Assembly: GCA_036583965.1 (NCBI GenBank)
Contig: JAZBQD010000014.1
Coordinates: 29,059,490 to 29,123,489, forward strand
DNA length: 64,000 nucleotides
From: Prunella strophiata
Taxonomy: Eukaryota; Chordata; Aves; Passeriformes; Prunellidae
Direction of reading: 5' to 3'
Numbering within the stretch: position 1 is the first letter of the stretch; each line of letters starts with the position of its first letter. The position numbers were made by a program, and so were the translations under genes. Below the pieces are notes generated by a model. That model was given only the letters and a program-made list of their open reading frames with translations. It made no database searches and was not told where the DNA came from. Of this stretch, positions 25,101-40,100 are shown piece after piece.

Positions 25101-28100
25101 CTGTGTCCAATAAGGATGGGTGTTATAAAAGAGTGGGTTAGGTGGTTGAAGGAGAGAGTTGGTGGCTGTGCTGTGAGGAGGAAGGGTCAGGTGGTTGTGC
25201 AATGGACAGGAAGGAGTCAGCCTTGCAAGGAGCTGCCTGTGAGCCCTCACAGAGAAGGTATGAAGGTTTTACAGTAAGATAAGGACATAGCATGGTGTCT
25301 TATATCTGAGTATGCTCTTAGAAATAACAGGATAGCCTCATTTATGTTGGAGATGTTGAATGTTGTGCATGATAAAATGCAGCTTTGTCTGGGATTTTAT
25401 CTGTCTACACAAACATTATCAATAATAGCACCTGGAGTCAGAGGTCCCAGGGGCAAGAAATCTCTAGCCTGAATTGCTCTATTAGAAAATCTTAACACTG
25501 AGGTAGGGTCTTCTAGTATTCCCTAGAAGTTTCCTAATGGCCTCTACTGCTAGGGAAGGTTCTAGTCAATCAGTTGATTTTCTATCTTCATTAATATTTC
25601 CAACTTTACAGGGCTTGTGAAGTTGAGCAGGAATTAGGGCTCCTGTAGGCTGCTGTTCAGACAACTGCCTTGTTTATCACACAGACTGACCAAAGGGGTT
25701 GCAGGGTAGGTAGGGCTTGGCAGTGGCAGGACAGCTGTGACTGCATCTCTCTCTTGCTCAACAGACACAGGCCAAAGTGTAATTTCAGGGTCAATGAGCT
25801 CTTAATTGAGCAATTATCAACACTTGTGGGTCTGGTCCATGGAGTAAAGGAGGGTTGGTGTGAAGGAGTGGAAGGAGGTGGTGATGGGGCTGGGGTCTGG
25901 TTTCAGGGAAACATCTTCCATAGAGGGGGAAGCTTGGCTCTGCCAATGGAAAAGTCTCCTCAGAGTCTGGGCTGCTGTTGCCTGGGAAGGGAAAATCTTT
26001 CCACACTTGATTCCAGATACAGAGCACCATTCCATGACTGCTTCAAACACAGCAATGAATAGAAATAAAAACATCCTTCTGATAGGAGTAAGCTGAGACT
26101 GGGACCAAACTGCCTATGACAGATGGCATGGACCTGGCTGACCTGATTGCTCTGGGTCACCTGTATGCCCTGATAAATATTCTGCTGCTTGTATTAAAAG
26201 CAAGAATAATTATAATTATGTTACCGTTCTGAGTACGGAGCTGAAATCCACAGGAGAGTCTGACTTGCTGATGTGTCTCTTCACAGTTTCAAAAAACATT
26301 TTCAGAAAACTGAGACTTATCTAAATAAGGGGGGAAAAAAGAGATAAATTATCATCCAGTGATCCAAGGTTAAGATTAAAGCAGCTTTATTTCCCACCCC
26401 TGGCCTCTCTAAAGGCTCCAAGTGTAATGGGTACCTATACCTAGTCTATACCAGTTGCCAAAATTGTCTTCAGAATTATGCCCAGAATTCTTTAATTAGT
26501 CAGAAGCTAAGACAAATCCATACAAGTACACACTTATGTTGTGATAATGCCTGATGAGAAAAGCTTTGAAATGTGATTAGTTAGGTCCATTAAAATTTTC
26601 TTAGGGTAGCAGCTGTATTTAACATGGATTGACATTAAAAATGACAATGGGTGAATGGTATCTGCTGGAAAACAATGATTGTGTATGACAGAGCTGTGAT
26701 AGTTAAGGAATTCTTCATGGTCTGTGAGGAAGACACCATCTTTTGTGGTTTGAGTTAGTTTCATACAGTTGAAGGAAGGAAGTATCTATAAAATACTACA
26801 AAAACTCACATACTCCCCGTAAGTTAACTTTATGTGTTTATATTGGATTCAAAATGCCTGCCTTATGTCAGATGGGGCTGCAAGCCTGCTCCTAAGCCCA
26901 CATTTCCATCCTGAACACACAAATTTCACTATTCACACCATTTTCACACAAATTCATGACTGGGCTAAGTTGTTGGCCAAATGTTAGGCCAGAAGGGCAC
27001 ATCAGTCTGCTGTGATATTGCTGCAGACTGCTTTGGTGTATTTATGGGGGCAAAGGTGCTTGTAGGATGATGCTCATTCTTTCATTTTGACCTTTACAAT
27101 TTTACAGCATACATTTTTTTTTTCATGGATTCAGCCTGCTGGCAAGAGGATATGCATACTTTAAAATGTATGAAAAAAGGCACCAAAGGCATTGAGAGTA
27201 GCTTCTTTCTCCTACATTTAATCAATATTTAAAGTATGCATAACAGATGATCATTTATTATCCTCATCAATAAGGACAACAAAATTAGAAAGTAAAGCAA
27301 GACATTTTTTTCAGATAATTCTCTCAAGACATAACCAAGCTCCAGCCAAGCTCAAAGCTAAGTGAAACACAGCAATGTGTCCCACTTTCTTCTCTGAACA
27401 AGGGAATCAACAACCATACATCTGCTGAACTCTAGTATTTGCCTGCATATACAATCTTACTCCATAATAAGCCTAAGGGGAAACCTGTCAGCTAAAAATC
27501 TTTTCCTTCTATCTCCAAACCTACTGCTTGGTCATTCAGCAGCTCACCAGGGGTGAGGTCTGTGACTGAGCAGCAGTGCTTTGCTCATGTGTTTGAGCTC
27601 TGACTAATTGTCCCTGCTTTGGAGACCTTTCCCAATTTTCTTGTTTTGGCTAAAAAGGGAGAGATTCAATACTAAGGCAAGGGAATTGCAGTAAGGGAAA
27701 TAAATGGAACCCAGCAGCTGATTTAGGGCATGTGATGTGATTGTGAGTAGTTATTCAATTAAGGCAGCTGCAGAGTTCTTTCCAAAATTCACTTTCCAGT
27801 GAAGGGTGAGGTGTCCTGTGAAAGGGCCCTCAAGATAAGAAAAATTGTTTTGCTTCCAAAGTAATGTAAAAGCTATTTTTGACTTAAGGGTTTTTAACTT
27901 TCAGGAGCTGAAAATGGTCTCCCAGCAACTGGCCAAAAGCAGCAAAGAGCTGGAGCACATCAGAGCCAAGCCTTGTGGTCTCCCTCCTCCTGGACAGTGC
28001 AGAGTGAGTAGCACATGAGCACAGAGCATCCAGTCTCTGTGGGAGAGATCCTTACATGTGTGCCAAGGGAACCTCAGCTGGAGAGGGGGGATCAGCATTT

Positions 28101-31100
28101 TGTTTTAACTTGCTCTTTTGGAGTGGCATAATAGACAGCAAAGTCTTTGTGCCCATCTGCTTGCAAAAGGGGACTTGTTATGTAGTTGTTTTGCCATGCT
28201 TGCTGTTCTGGTGTAAGGACTGGGTAGTAGTTTCTCTTCATCATCTCTTTTAAAAGGTCGCTGCTTATGAGAATTAGTCTCAAACTTGTGTTTGCTTCAG
28301 AAACCACTGCCAAATGAGCTCTCCCCCATGTTTAAAATGCCATGTATCTTTGGCTGGAGATACAAGAGGATGGATTTGCACTGGTGGTATTTGACTCTCA
28401 CTGATATACCACATAGAAAAGAGGAGAAGGTGGACTATTTGAACAAAGTTCAAAATGTGAGCATTGAAACTGGAATAGAAGCTTTTGGTTAGTTGTATGC
28501 TTTTACTGGGCTGATTGATTTCTGATCTGAGTAACTCTTCTCTTTTTCTACTCACCTTGTTTAACTCCTCTAAGTTGGCAAAAAGTCTCCACAAATCCAC
28601 ATCCAAGAGAAATTCATTACTCTGGAGGTATTTTAGAGTGTTCATAAATATCTTTAAAACCAAAACAAATCCATGTTAATTACTGTTTGTGCCAATTCAA
28701 TACATTTTTTTCCTCCTGAAAATAACATTTTTACTGAAATTCATTAAAGGATTATTTGATTTGGGGAGGGCAGAAGATGGCATTGTGAGAAAAGTTTCCT
28801 GATCTGCCTGAAGGTTAAATATTGGGTTTTGTGCAGAAGAGGGTATGAGTGATGTCTCTGGGGTTTCTCTGTGGTTACCATGGAGGCAGCTGTGTCCCTG
28901 CTGTGCCCTTGGGCAGAAGAGGGGCAAATGAGCCCCCTGCAGATCCCTGCATGAAGGACTCAGTAACATCACAGCTACAGATTTCTGTGACCTTTCTGAA
29001 TGCTTTCCTTCCTTCCCCATGCATCTGCTGCTATCTAAATCTTTTAGAGTTACTATGAGAACAAAGATATTCTTGGATTAAGGTAAGTAGAGGTCCTGTG
29101 GAGGTTTTTCATCTATTTGGATTGTTTTGTTAACCTGTATTCAGTGAAAACTGCAGTGTGTATTTATTGGCTGTTTAAGACTTTATATTTTTTAAGCTGA
29201 TTGAGCTGTACTGAATCTGACCTAAATCTGAAAAAGTCTTAAAACTTATAGGTTACTGAGTAGTTTTTTTTTTATGTGTGTAAAGCATCATTAGAAAACC
29301 TGTCACCCAGGTGCCAAGACTGAATAACTAGTGAGTGTTTGCTAGGCCTTGTGTAATTCTTTAGTTACCATGACCTGGTTGTCCTGAGAGCTTAAAGAGG
29401 ATTTATGGTGGTCTTAAAGTTCCCTGTGGAGATTCATTAAAATCAGTGGAATATTTCTATGCTTGGAAGTAACCAGGAATTGGTTACCCAAATGCAATGT
29501 GCTCTTTCTTTAGCAGGAGAGTTTGGGAAGCTGGCATGGACTGAATAGTCCATCATTCATGGGCCATGCAGGGCTGGCTAAGGCTTGTCTGTGGGCTCCT
29601 ACATCAGACTCACAAGGAGCCTGCATGCCTGCTGTTCTCATCATTCTTCCCAGTATTCACCACTTTTTAAACAACTTTTCAGATTTCTAAACTAAGTGTA
29701 TAGAAAGAAGGATGCTCTTCTCCTGCCTTGGACCAAAGCTGGTCCTGCTATCCTGTTTTCTGTCCCTTCCTGTTCTGTCCCACCAAGGAGGAATTCAGTC
29801 CACTCCTCTATTTATTTCCTTTACTTTGCAGTAGTTCCAGTATTGTCCAGGATAACTTTTCAGCAGCATGGAATATGTTTCACAAATGTCTTTTCTTTGA
29901 CTTAATGAGAAATTAGAAATTGTCTATGCCAAGTAAGAGAAAAATAAGACAATGTTTGTGGAAGCTTCCATCCTTTTTAATGGATACATTAACTTCTGAT
30001 GTGTGGTGAATATAAATAGTGCAGATATTCTTGTAACAGGTCTGTAATATTCTTAGTCCATATTTCAAACTTCTTAAAATTCACTCTACTTGGAGGTAAT
30101 ACAGAGTTTTTGGGAGAGGAGTTGTTTTCACTATACTTGTTTCCATGTAACATTAAAACTACAGCTCTGCTGAATTCTGAGGTTTTCATGCTCCTGTCAG
30201 GATAATCTAACCACAGCTCTATATGAAGTTAAATGACAAATATCATGTTGCACACTAGCAACTTAGGCAATTGGAATAGTCCAGTACAGAAATACCTGTT
30301 TGCAGCATGGCTTCAGTGCAGTGTTTGTGAGAGGACTGATGGAATATCAGTTGGAATATCCTGGAAGGCTCTGCAGTCAGATGGAAATTGCAAAGCACTA
30401 GATGGCATCACTCAAAAGTGATGTTTAGAAGAGATACCATCGTAAAGACAGAAAAGGGAGCCATAGAAACAGGATGAGCAGGCAAGGTGGGAGGAAAAAT
30501 CAGGTGCTTAAGTCATTCCCCCACAGAACTCTGATGAGAGGTTTCAGGAGGCTTTGTGTCCATCACAGCAGAACAAATAATGTTTCATTATCTTTGTGAA
30601 GTGAAATCTGACATTACCATCTTGAGAACCAGCAAATGGTCCAGAAAGTAAGTGCATTCACTTGTGAAAAGTTCCCACACTGCTGCTTCCTTTTTCACTT
30701 CTAACTGGCTGTTGACATCTTTCTGCTCAGTCTGTTGCTCATTTATAAATTCATGCCAAGATTTACTCTATGGATTGAAGAAGAAAGAAAACCACCAATT
30801 GTTGCATCAGCTGCTTCAGAATTTATGAAAAGAATCTATGTCCTATTTACTGTGGGAATCTCATCTACCAGTATTAGTGATTTTTCTTCTGAAAGCTTAA
30901 AATTTCCTTTAAAATATTTTAAAACCTGCCATTCTCCTCTGAAATACTTACAGTATAAACACACTGAATTTGAAAGCAACACAATATGATAGTCTGTGTT
31001 TAGGAATGTTGTATTAAAAATTAATGGGCAGCTTGCAAATGCTAAGGAATTGGATCTGTTGTGCTGCTCTTGGGTGGATGATATCTTCTTATTTTCTGGA

Positions 31101-34100
31101 TGATAAAATCAAGGTACCAAAGGACTAGGTCTTTATAGTCACTTGGAAATTGTTTTGTTTAGTCCTAAGGTGGCCACTGTCACATTATGGACCTGCTCCA
31201 AAGTCTGATGTCCCTATAGAAGTCAGGCACTGGCAGGAGCCCTCAGCTACTGTGAGTGGGGAGCTGCAGACAGCAGCCTGCTGTGAGAAGCAAAAGGTTT
31301 GCTTCAGAGGGGATGGGGTTAGGTGACTAGGGGCCAGAAGCCTTGTTTGTCTGGCAGACAGGCTTTGGTGGCTTTTCTGGAGCCAGACCTTGGTGTTGGC
31401 ACTGACCTGCTTGTGGCTGCCTCTGCACACTGCAATGGGGGTGGCTGTGTCCCATCTGGCATCTCTCTGATGCTGTAGTTTCTTTCCTCTGCTTTTCCAG
31501 TACCTGTAGGTGCTGCTGAGAGGGTTGCCTCGAGACCTTTTTCTGAAGGTGGTGCCTCCCTGATCTAGGGCAGTCTGGAACCCTGGCAGAATCCAGATGA
31601 TTTTGAGGGCCCTTGCTAAGCTCCTCTGACCCTCAGTTTCCCACTTGCCCCTCCATTTCAAATGACAAAAAATTACTATATACTTATGCATTAATTTAAC
31701 AGGAAGATCTCGTATCCAGATTAATGAACTGAAAAATGTTAACTTATAAAGAACACAGAATTTCTCCTTCCATCCTTAAGTATCCTTGATACAGTATACT
31801 GAGTATTTTGGTACCTTTAAGAAGAAAAATTCATCTGTGCAGTGGTCTATGATCTTAACAGTAGAAAGACAACTTTCCAGATCAGATGCTTGCTTCTGTT
31901 TGTCTTTGCCCTGTTGAATGACAAGAAACCATCCCTGATTCATACAGTGCTTTAGAGTGTTAAGAATTTTACCCCTCTCTGTAACCTTGCCCTAATCCTT
32001 AAGGTGTTTGCCCTTAAATGAGTGATTTCTCTATATTTCCAGACTCTTCTACACAGAGACAAGGCAGTGATGGCAAGTTTCTTTGTAGCTCTGGATGTGG
32101 TGTGTAAATGCCTCAGGTTTGGATGGGTAAGATCTTATTTACATAATACACAAGTCTTTGACAGGGCAAATCATTGGTAACAGGCAATTAGAAGACAGAG
32201 CAAATGAGATGTTTTGCTTCCCTTATCACTGTCACAGATAATATTCATAGTTGAAATCCTGTCATAGGTACACAAATTTGTGTTTATTTATTTTTAATTT
32301 TTTGAGGTACATATGGAAAAAGCTGCCTTGGTCATCTGAGAGTAGTGTCTGTAAAATGAGCTTTCAGAAAGCTAAAAGAACAGCAGAAGTTGTGTGAGGG
32401 ACCGTGAAATAAAAACAAATGCTTTTGTTTTGGCTTTGTTTATTCAGACCTTGTAAAAACTTAACATTGTTTATGAACTCTAATTTAGTGCTGTGGGCAC
32501 AGACTTATAAGGTGTTTCTCTAAGTTTTTTCTGTTCTCTGGAACAGTATATTCCCACTTCATGGATTTTTATTGTCTGAAATTTAGGCTCTGAACTCAAG
32601 ACAATTTTGAAATATGTGTTTGATTATAATATTTGAAACTTAGGGTTTAAGTTCAAGCTCCTAATTTTGAAAGATAGATTGAAATGGGGCAGGAAAAATA
32701 ATGCAGTTAATATATATGCAAACTGAACCAGTGTACCAGCAAATGAATCTTCATGGATTAAATTTTATGGTATTTAATTAGTCTTAGAAATCACTTTTGT
32801 CTAAATACCAAAATGCTTTTTATTGCAGATTTAAAATATTTTGCTGAATTTAAAAATACTCAGGTTTAGGTCATGCTCCTTCAAATGCTATGAAACTGCT
32901 ATCTAATGAAGAGGGAGTTCTTGTACATATAAACCTGAGTACTTGCATTGGTTCTGTGTGCACAAACTATTCTTTGATAAAATGCAAAAAATACTGGGAA
33001 GGGACTGTTCTTAGTTACATGCTTAGGGGAGAAAAAGTTATCAAGACACTTGTAAATAATTTTTTGAGTACACAGTACACAGAAAGGAAATTCAGTTACC
33101 TTAGTAAGTGAAAGTTTTCATAAATGGAAAAGACAAGGAATTGTGTTGGACAAGGAAATTCACTGAGTTGTGCTTTCACTGGTGAGTGTGAGGGCAGCCA
33201 TGAGGACAGGTAGGGTCCTGGAATGCTGCTTTTGTAGGTAAAGCTTAGATCCCTTCCATGTGAGTGGGGGTTCATCACATTCTCCATCTCCTGCAGGCAG
33301 GAGATGCAGGACACACCATGGTCAAAGCAATAATGCAGCTGACTTGTGCACCTTGTGCTGCCTTGCCCTGGGGAGATGCACTGGGCCTGCTGCCACCCCT
33401 GAAGGAGAGCCACTGCTGTCATTGCCACTCTGCCCTCCTGGTGCCAAGGACACCTCTCCTCTCAGGGATAACTCAGTCAGTGCCACTGCTCCCTTTCATG
33501 TGCATCACATGCAATGGCTGCACTGGAGCCACCCAGTCTTCACTGCAGGTTAATGTGCAAGTTGTCCCAGGGAGGGCTGAGACACCTCTGAGTTCTGCTG
33601 GCTGCCTTTCCCAAGGGCAGGAAAGTAAAGAAGCTATTTTTACCCAGGTTAGTTGTGGGAAAAGGCAAGGTCAGTGCAAGGAAAAACAAAATGGTAAAAA
33701 ATACTCACGACTCCTCTTTTGGCAAATGGCCACCTTGACTTTTTGGACTCTAATGGACAAAACAAATGTTATCAGTAAGGAAACAAATAGATAAAGATAA
33801 AACTATTTTTATGTATGCAGCTTGATAGACTATACTCTACTTGGCTCATATTTAATGCTTGAATTTAGGCAGTTTGTGCACCAGACTTAAAACCCATTCA
33901 GCTTGTTGGGTTCCTCCCAGCAGGAATTCTGTCTGTGGTGGGATCTTGGATGGTGCTGAACACTCCTACTTGATGCAGGTGATCACTGTGTCATTGCCAA
34001 TTCTTTACCTGGGAAAACCATCATACTTCAAGCCAATTTTTGAAGATATTGTTTTAAAGCAAGAATTAGTCTATGCCTTCTCATTATGACAAGCTGGAGT

Positions 34101-37100
34101 TATGCAGGATATTTAAAGCTCCAGTGAACAAACAATCCTATGAGCCCTAAGCCTCAGATCTGTCATGGGACTGGCACAGTGAGGCAGACTGTAATTTGTG
34201 GTCCTTGGTGAGACACAGGGAAAGCTGGGGATATAGATTGAGGGAATGCACTGGTGACTTGTGAGGAACCACTGTGTCCAGCAAGAAATCTGAAAAGGTT
34301 TTTTTAATGTGGCACCCATCTTCAGGTGTGTGTGACAGGGAACCACAATCAAAACTTTGTGTTTCTGTATTTTGAAGGTTTCAGCCATTCTGGGAATGGC
34401 TGGCTTATTTGCTGTCATGAACATACTGGTTGTGACCTTGGCTGATTTGCTTTTTGAGAAACTTTTGATCTCTGGCCACCAGGATCTCTATCAATCACGC
34501 CATACTATATTCTACAATAGCTATTTGTGGAAATTGCAGGTCTGCATTTCAGTTTTGGAATGTCTTGTGAGCAACCTCTAGCCATGAGTTGGGTTTGCTA
34601 CCCTTTGTGATCAGAAGCACTACTGCAAAGGCAGCATGGGCTGCTTTTCTCTCTGCTTGAGGCTGTGGAGGTAGGAAATTGTACCTCAGCTGCTTCCAGG
34701 TGGAGATCCTGGCCTGGGCTCTGGTTGCTTCTAGCCTGTGGAGGAGCAATGTGATCTGTCCTGCCCTCTCATCTACTTGCATTTTGTATTCAACAGTAAA
34801 ATGCAGGGAAAAAAAAAAAAAAAAAGAGGAATTTTAAAATTGGCTGTGAAGTCAGTTTGGTGTGGGGTAACAGGATGCCCCACAGAGGCTGCACCACCTC
34901 ACGTTCTCATTGCACACATCCTCCCTCCCATCCCACGCTGCACAGGTGTTCCAGTCCCAGCTTTTGCTGGGCTCAGAGGAGCAAAGCCCACCCTGTGTCT
35001 GACCTGCACTGAGCAGGAAGGATGAGCAGGGCAGGTGGTCCATGGCACTGTCTGACACCAGCAGGTCTCCAGGGAACACCTCCAGTCCCGGCAGGCTCAC
35101 GACCAGGGAGCTGCGCCTGCGCTCGGCTGATCTGAGAGACAACAACACCACACATCATCTGTCTGCTTGGGGCTGCAGGGAAACCTCTGAAGGGCTCCTT
35201 GCTGATCCAGGAGGGAGTCAGCTAAAAACCAAATCACAGGAGCTATGGCATTATGCATTCAAAGAGCAGTGAGCAGAGAATTCTAGGGATTGACAGCAAA
35301 TACCTAGTTGTCTTTCAAACTCCACGATGTTGCTGAGATCACGGTTCTTATGGTCATGGCTTGCATTAGATAATAAGTAGTTGGTGCATTTAAATATTGA
35401 AAATTCCTGTTTTTTTCTGAGGTTAGACAAAAACTGAGTGGGGATTTCAGAATCTATGTTTTGGCAGTTTAATTGAGCAATTAAATACTGTTTCTAGGTG
35501 ACATGTGTCTTGTTACTTTTAGCCTTCCTGTAACTCAGGTGATTTCAAGAAAAGACAGCACACTAATGAAGCAGTTAAAATGTTGGGGATTTAAAAAAAA
35601 ATTGAACCTTTTGGCTAGTTTGTATTCTTTTGTTTCTAATTATTTTTGGCATCTTTTCCTGCTATTTAAAATATTTTTAATGTAATATGACTCAGTGGCC
35701 CTACTGATCGAAAAATATCTCTTTCCAACTATTGTTGTTCCTAATGGAGAGCATTGTCCAGGATCTAGATCCATGAACAAAAGTGACACAGGCATTCTGT
35801 ATCCAGCATCATGTTTGTGCCAGAGGCTGCTTGCATTCACATACAGAAAGTGTTGGTGCAGGTTAAAAACCTTTTTGTATTTTGCTAATAACTCACACTG
35901 ATAGCTAATGAATTGTGTTAGTATGTGCTGCAGAGGGACTGCTGTCTGCAGCTGCTATTGTGGTGCCTTCAGTACATGAATACTGCAGCAGGGCTCAAAG
36001 GGTCAGTAATTCAGTAGCTGAAGGAGGAGGCACAAAGTACCTGTACATTTATAAAAATTCTATTTTTCAGTCACCACTTATTGTGCATGGTATTTTTGGT
36101 CAGTTAAGCATGATTCTTACTGAGATCTTTTTTTTTTGTCTAGGGAATTACCTTACTGTGAATATTTACCACCCTTGTTGTGAAACCTGGCAGGTGTATT
36201 TTTTCCTTTAAGTGCATGAGCAGTTACTTATCAACTCACAGATAAGCTCTGAGGTGGAGAACTGGGATTTGATATAGTATAATAAGACATGGAGATTGTG
36301 CCTTTTTTATGACCTGACAGTGACACTGCTTGCAACTGCCTTTGCTAAACAGTTGAATGGTCTAGATGAAAGCTGCTCCTAACAAGAGAAGAGATCTGTA
36401 AGCTGTCAGGAGGGTCAGGCCTGGGACTTTAACACTTGAGCCAGGACATATCAAGGCTTAAAAACTACACATTGAGGAGGTTACAGTGTGCAATGCAGGA
36501 ACTCTGAAAGTTTTTCTGCTAGTCCTACTGAATGGAGAACATAGGATTTATTTATTTGGCTTTAGGATTTACAATGAAACTCTGTGGTTTCTCATGAAAT
36601 TGAACCCTCAGTGTGTGGTTTTAATGGGTGGGGGGGTCTGTTTCTTGGCTGTCTGCAAGCCCATACCACTGGAAGGGAGAGGAGTGCTCCCCTCAGGAGT
36701 GCCTTCCTGAGACATGCACAGAGTGCTACGCAGTGCAAGTTTTCAGTGTTGGTAATGACTGTATTAAGATGCCACTGAAACCTCTAGGGATTCCATGGTG
36801 CAATCTTTTGGGCAGCTGGGCTGTTATACAAGTCAGGTGCTGCAATATTGTACAAGGATAATCCTCAAAGGTCTTATTACTGTACTAGGAAATTCAGGAG
36901 ATTTATTTCAGGTTGGCTTCACAGTAAAATTTTGCCAGTATATTTTTGATTTTTAAAGCATCTGGCCTACTACTATTTTCACAATATATTTGAAGCTGCA
37001 GGCTAGTGGCTTATGAAGACTAATAATGGAAGCACAGAGTCACTATAACTGAGTTAAATGACATTATTTACCCAATTCAGAAAGGCCTAAACTTCAGGCA

Positions 37101-40100
37101 CACATATGGCTAGAAAAGCTCTTCACATCGGTGCACAAAGCTGTGAAATATGGGGGCATGGCAGGATCACTTGGGTGTCTGTCTGCAATGTACCTTTGCC
37201 ATCTGATGAGCCTGGGCTGGCTAATGGCTGACATGTCTAAACTCTATGCTCATTGCTTCAGAGATGGAAGCACAGGTATCTGTGGTTTCCTGGCCTGATG
37301 CCTGTAGAAATATTAGATACATCAAATGCTTCTGTTGTTTGTTTTTTTTTTTTTTTTTCCCTGGGGAAATTAAATTACTGAAGTTCTATGTAGTAAAATT
37401 TACTAGGTTTTAAGTCTGCAATATCTTGGCATCTTCTCCTGCCTTCAGACTTCTGTAGCTTTGCCTTTTTCTTTATTTTTTTTGTTTCACTTACTGGGGG
37501 CAGAGGACTGCAGTGATGGAATGAAAGAAATTCTTGTGCTTTAGGGACAAACTCAGGCATCTGAGGAGATCTTATGTAATAATTTGTTCTTAAAATCCAC
37601 TTGTTTTTTGAAACATGATAATGTCATAGATTTACATGGCAAAGTTATGGAAAATTATTAAAGACATTGAAGCAGGTCATGGTCTGGCAAAATAAATATC
37701 CTGTGTATGTATTTTATTTCTAAGGCACAGAAAGTATGTCCCTAATCTAGCCTAAGCTAGCTATCCCAGGGAACAGACATCTATATAGATCACCTTACTT
37801 AAATAGCAGATATATTACTTAAAGGTATATCCAGTAGATGTGAATAAAAGCAACAGAGGCTTTTACTAAGGTAAATATTACAGGGTGCTCACAGCACTGA
37901 GAGAACTTCCAGGCAGTGACACTGTTTCCCAAGCCACTCAGGGAAGGTGTTTGGACTCCCTGATTCAAAAAGTTAGCATGGAAAATGACCTATTGTCAAA
38001 TGTAAACGATTCCTGTGATTGCACAAGGAGTTATGTTTAGTGTAATTGATGCCATCCTGTGCAGTGTGCTCCAGGATGACCCTGCTTGGGCACAGAGGTT
38101 GCAACAGACAAGCCTCTGTGGTCCTTCCCAACCTCACCCACTCTGTGATTCTGGGACACTTTACAGCTGTGTGAAACATTAAAAGAGGAATGGGAATACT
38201 TCAAGATAGATGAGCCCAGCTCCTTCAAGGCATTGAATATGAGTTGTCTTGGCAGTTTCTGTGAAGGCTCTTCATTAGCTGGTTTGCTGTAGGAAATAGT
38301 GCAGTGCTGTTTTCCACCCAGTCTCTGATAATGCTGAATGGTGCAAGGAGGAAAGGAGATCAGAGTAAACTTGAGGTTTTGTTTTATCCATGTTTTCTTC
38401 CATGGCAGTGTTGCTTTGGCAGCTTACCTTCTCTCCACATATACCTCTATCTGTGCTGCCCCTCTTGCCCTTTTTTGTTTATTTATTTTGGATGTTTCTT
38501 TGTAAACAGCATCAGTTCAGCAAGTTGCCATGCTGACAGGGATGTGCTGTCATTCCTGACTGAGGACTGTGTGGGAGAAGGCTGTTCAAAATGAGTATGT
38601 GTGCATTCCAAATGTTTTTTGAGAGTACAGCTTGGCAGCAGGGAGAAGAGATGTTCATTAAAACTGAAGGACAGAGGTAGGATTTTACTTAGGACAATAT
38701 GTAAGTCAGTCTTGGAGAAGAGTTGCCAACTGTCCTAATGTGCTTCTAGATGGAGAGAATAATCTGACATGTGAACAGGTTTTGCTGGCTGTGATAAGAA
38801 GGGATTAGCTGTTAAGAAAACTAATGATCTTAATAAAGGAGGAGCTGAATACAGGCTTAACCCAGACCTTGGACCAAATGAAATTTGACAAAAAATGTTT
38901 AAAGCAGAAACTGGTGCATTTTAAAATATATTTTTGCACATTGTAATATTTATCTGGATAGAATTCTTAATACATTGTCCCAGCCACCTTTTGACAATTT
39001 TTCCAGCTGGTGCCTATGGAAAAAATCCTGGTTTGTTTCCTTGGGTTGTGGTTTCTTTATTTTAAAAGGTGTCTAGGATAGGAGTCCAAAGCCAATACCC
39101 TAGCTGGCATATAGTTACTTCCCTCCTGGAGCCACTATAGGCAAACAGCACCAAGAGAAAGTGTGTACACTAAATGTTCAGTGTTCTCCTGTTAAGCCAT
39201 CTGCATTCAGTATCTTTAATTTATCCCCTGAAGTTTGCTTACATATCATGCAAATCTTCATGCTGACAGTGAGATGTGTTTGTACTTCCTGTTTTTGAGT
39301 TGGATCAGACCAGACTCTTCCCACAAAAGATATAGATCACTTGTTTTCACATCCAGATGAAAAGATGTTTCCCTCCCCCTCTCTCTCCATCTCCATTGTA
39401 AATTCAAAATGCTAAAGGGTGGGTTTGAAATTGCAACAGTTCAGAATATCCAGGAGGCTTCTTCTTCAGTGAACATGTAATTTCAAATGCATGCCCACAT
39501 CTCTTGAATCTCCTCTAGGTAATTGCATTGTGTAAGGACTCCTAGAATATAGCAGTCTGCTCCAAACCACCCAGTCCCAAACATCCTTGAGGGAACCATG
39601 CAATAAAGTGAGCACTACTCCATCAGTGAGAGAGGGGTGGTTAGTAATGGAGGTGCTATCTTCTGCTTCCTTATTGTGTGGGGAGAAAATAAAACTTTCT
39701 TTCCCTTCTGTGAACATTTGAACATCTTAAAGGAAGAAACTTATCTTAATCAAAATAATTTCTAGCACTTGTACTTTCTGATAATTGTTTCGAAGACCTT
39801 GACACAATTCACTGCACAGGTGTATGTATGCAACACTCTATCTTGTCTGCCCTAACTTATAAAATCCATGTATTCTATGTACTCTTCTGAGTTTGTAGTA
39901 TTAATAATCCCCTCTCCAGTAGCAGTCCTAGATCTTCTTTGCTTATGTATAAGAATATTGAGCTGTTCTGCTAGCTCCTTTGCTCCCTTTTCCCTTCCAC
40001 AAACTTTTGAAGAATGTCACTCAAGATTATGAGATATTTCACATACTTCAAGCTGAAGTTTGACACTGCTAAGCCAAACAACAGGACCTTTTGGCAGTTG

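Noticed and set aside
31185..31691. 168-codon open frame on the - strand inside a PLEKHG7 intron
   Set aside because: No domain, no splice phase relation with neighbouring exons (31815-31910 already joins 30618-30767 directly), and mixed composition.
33264..33794. 176-codon open frame on the + strand
   Set aside because: Antisense across the 33709-33749 microexon. Cys/His/Leu-rich without pattern, and the CTGCAG-type composition yields long frames on both strands.
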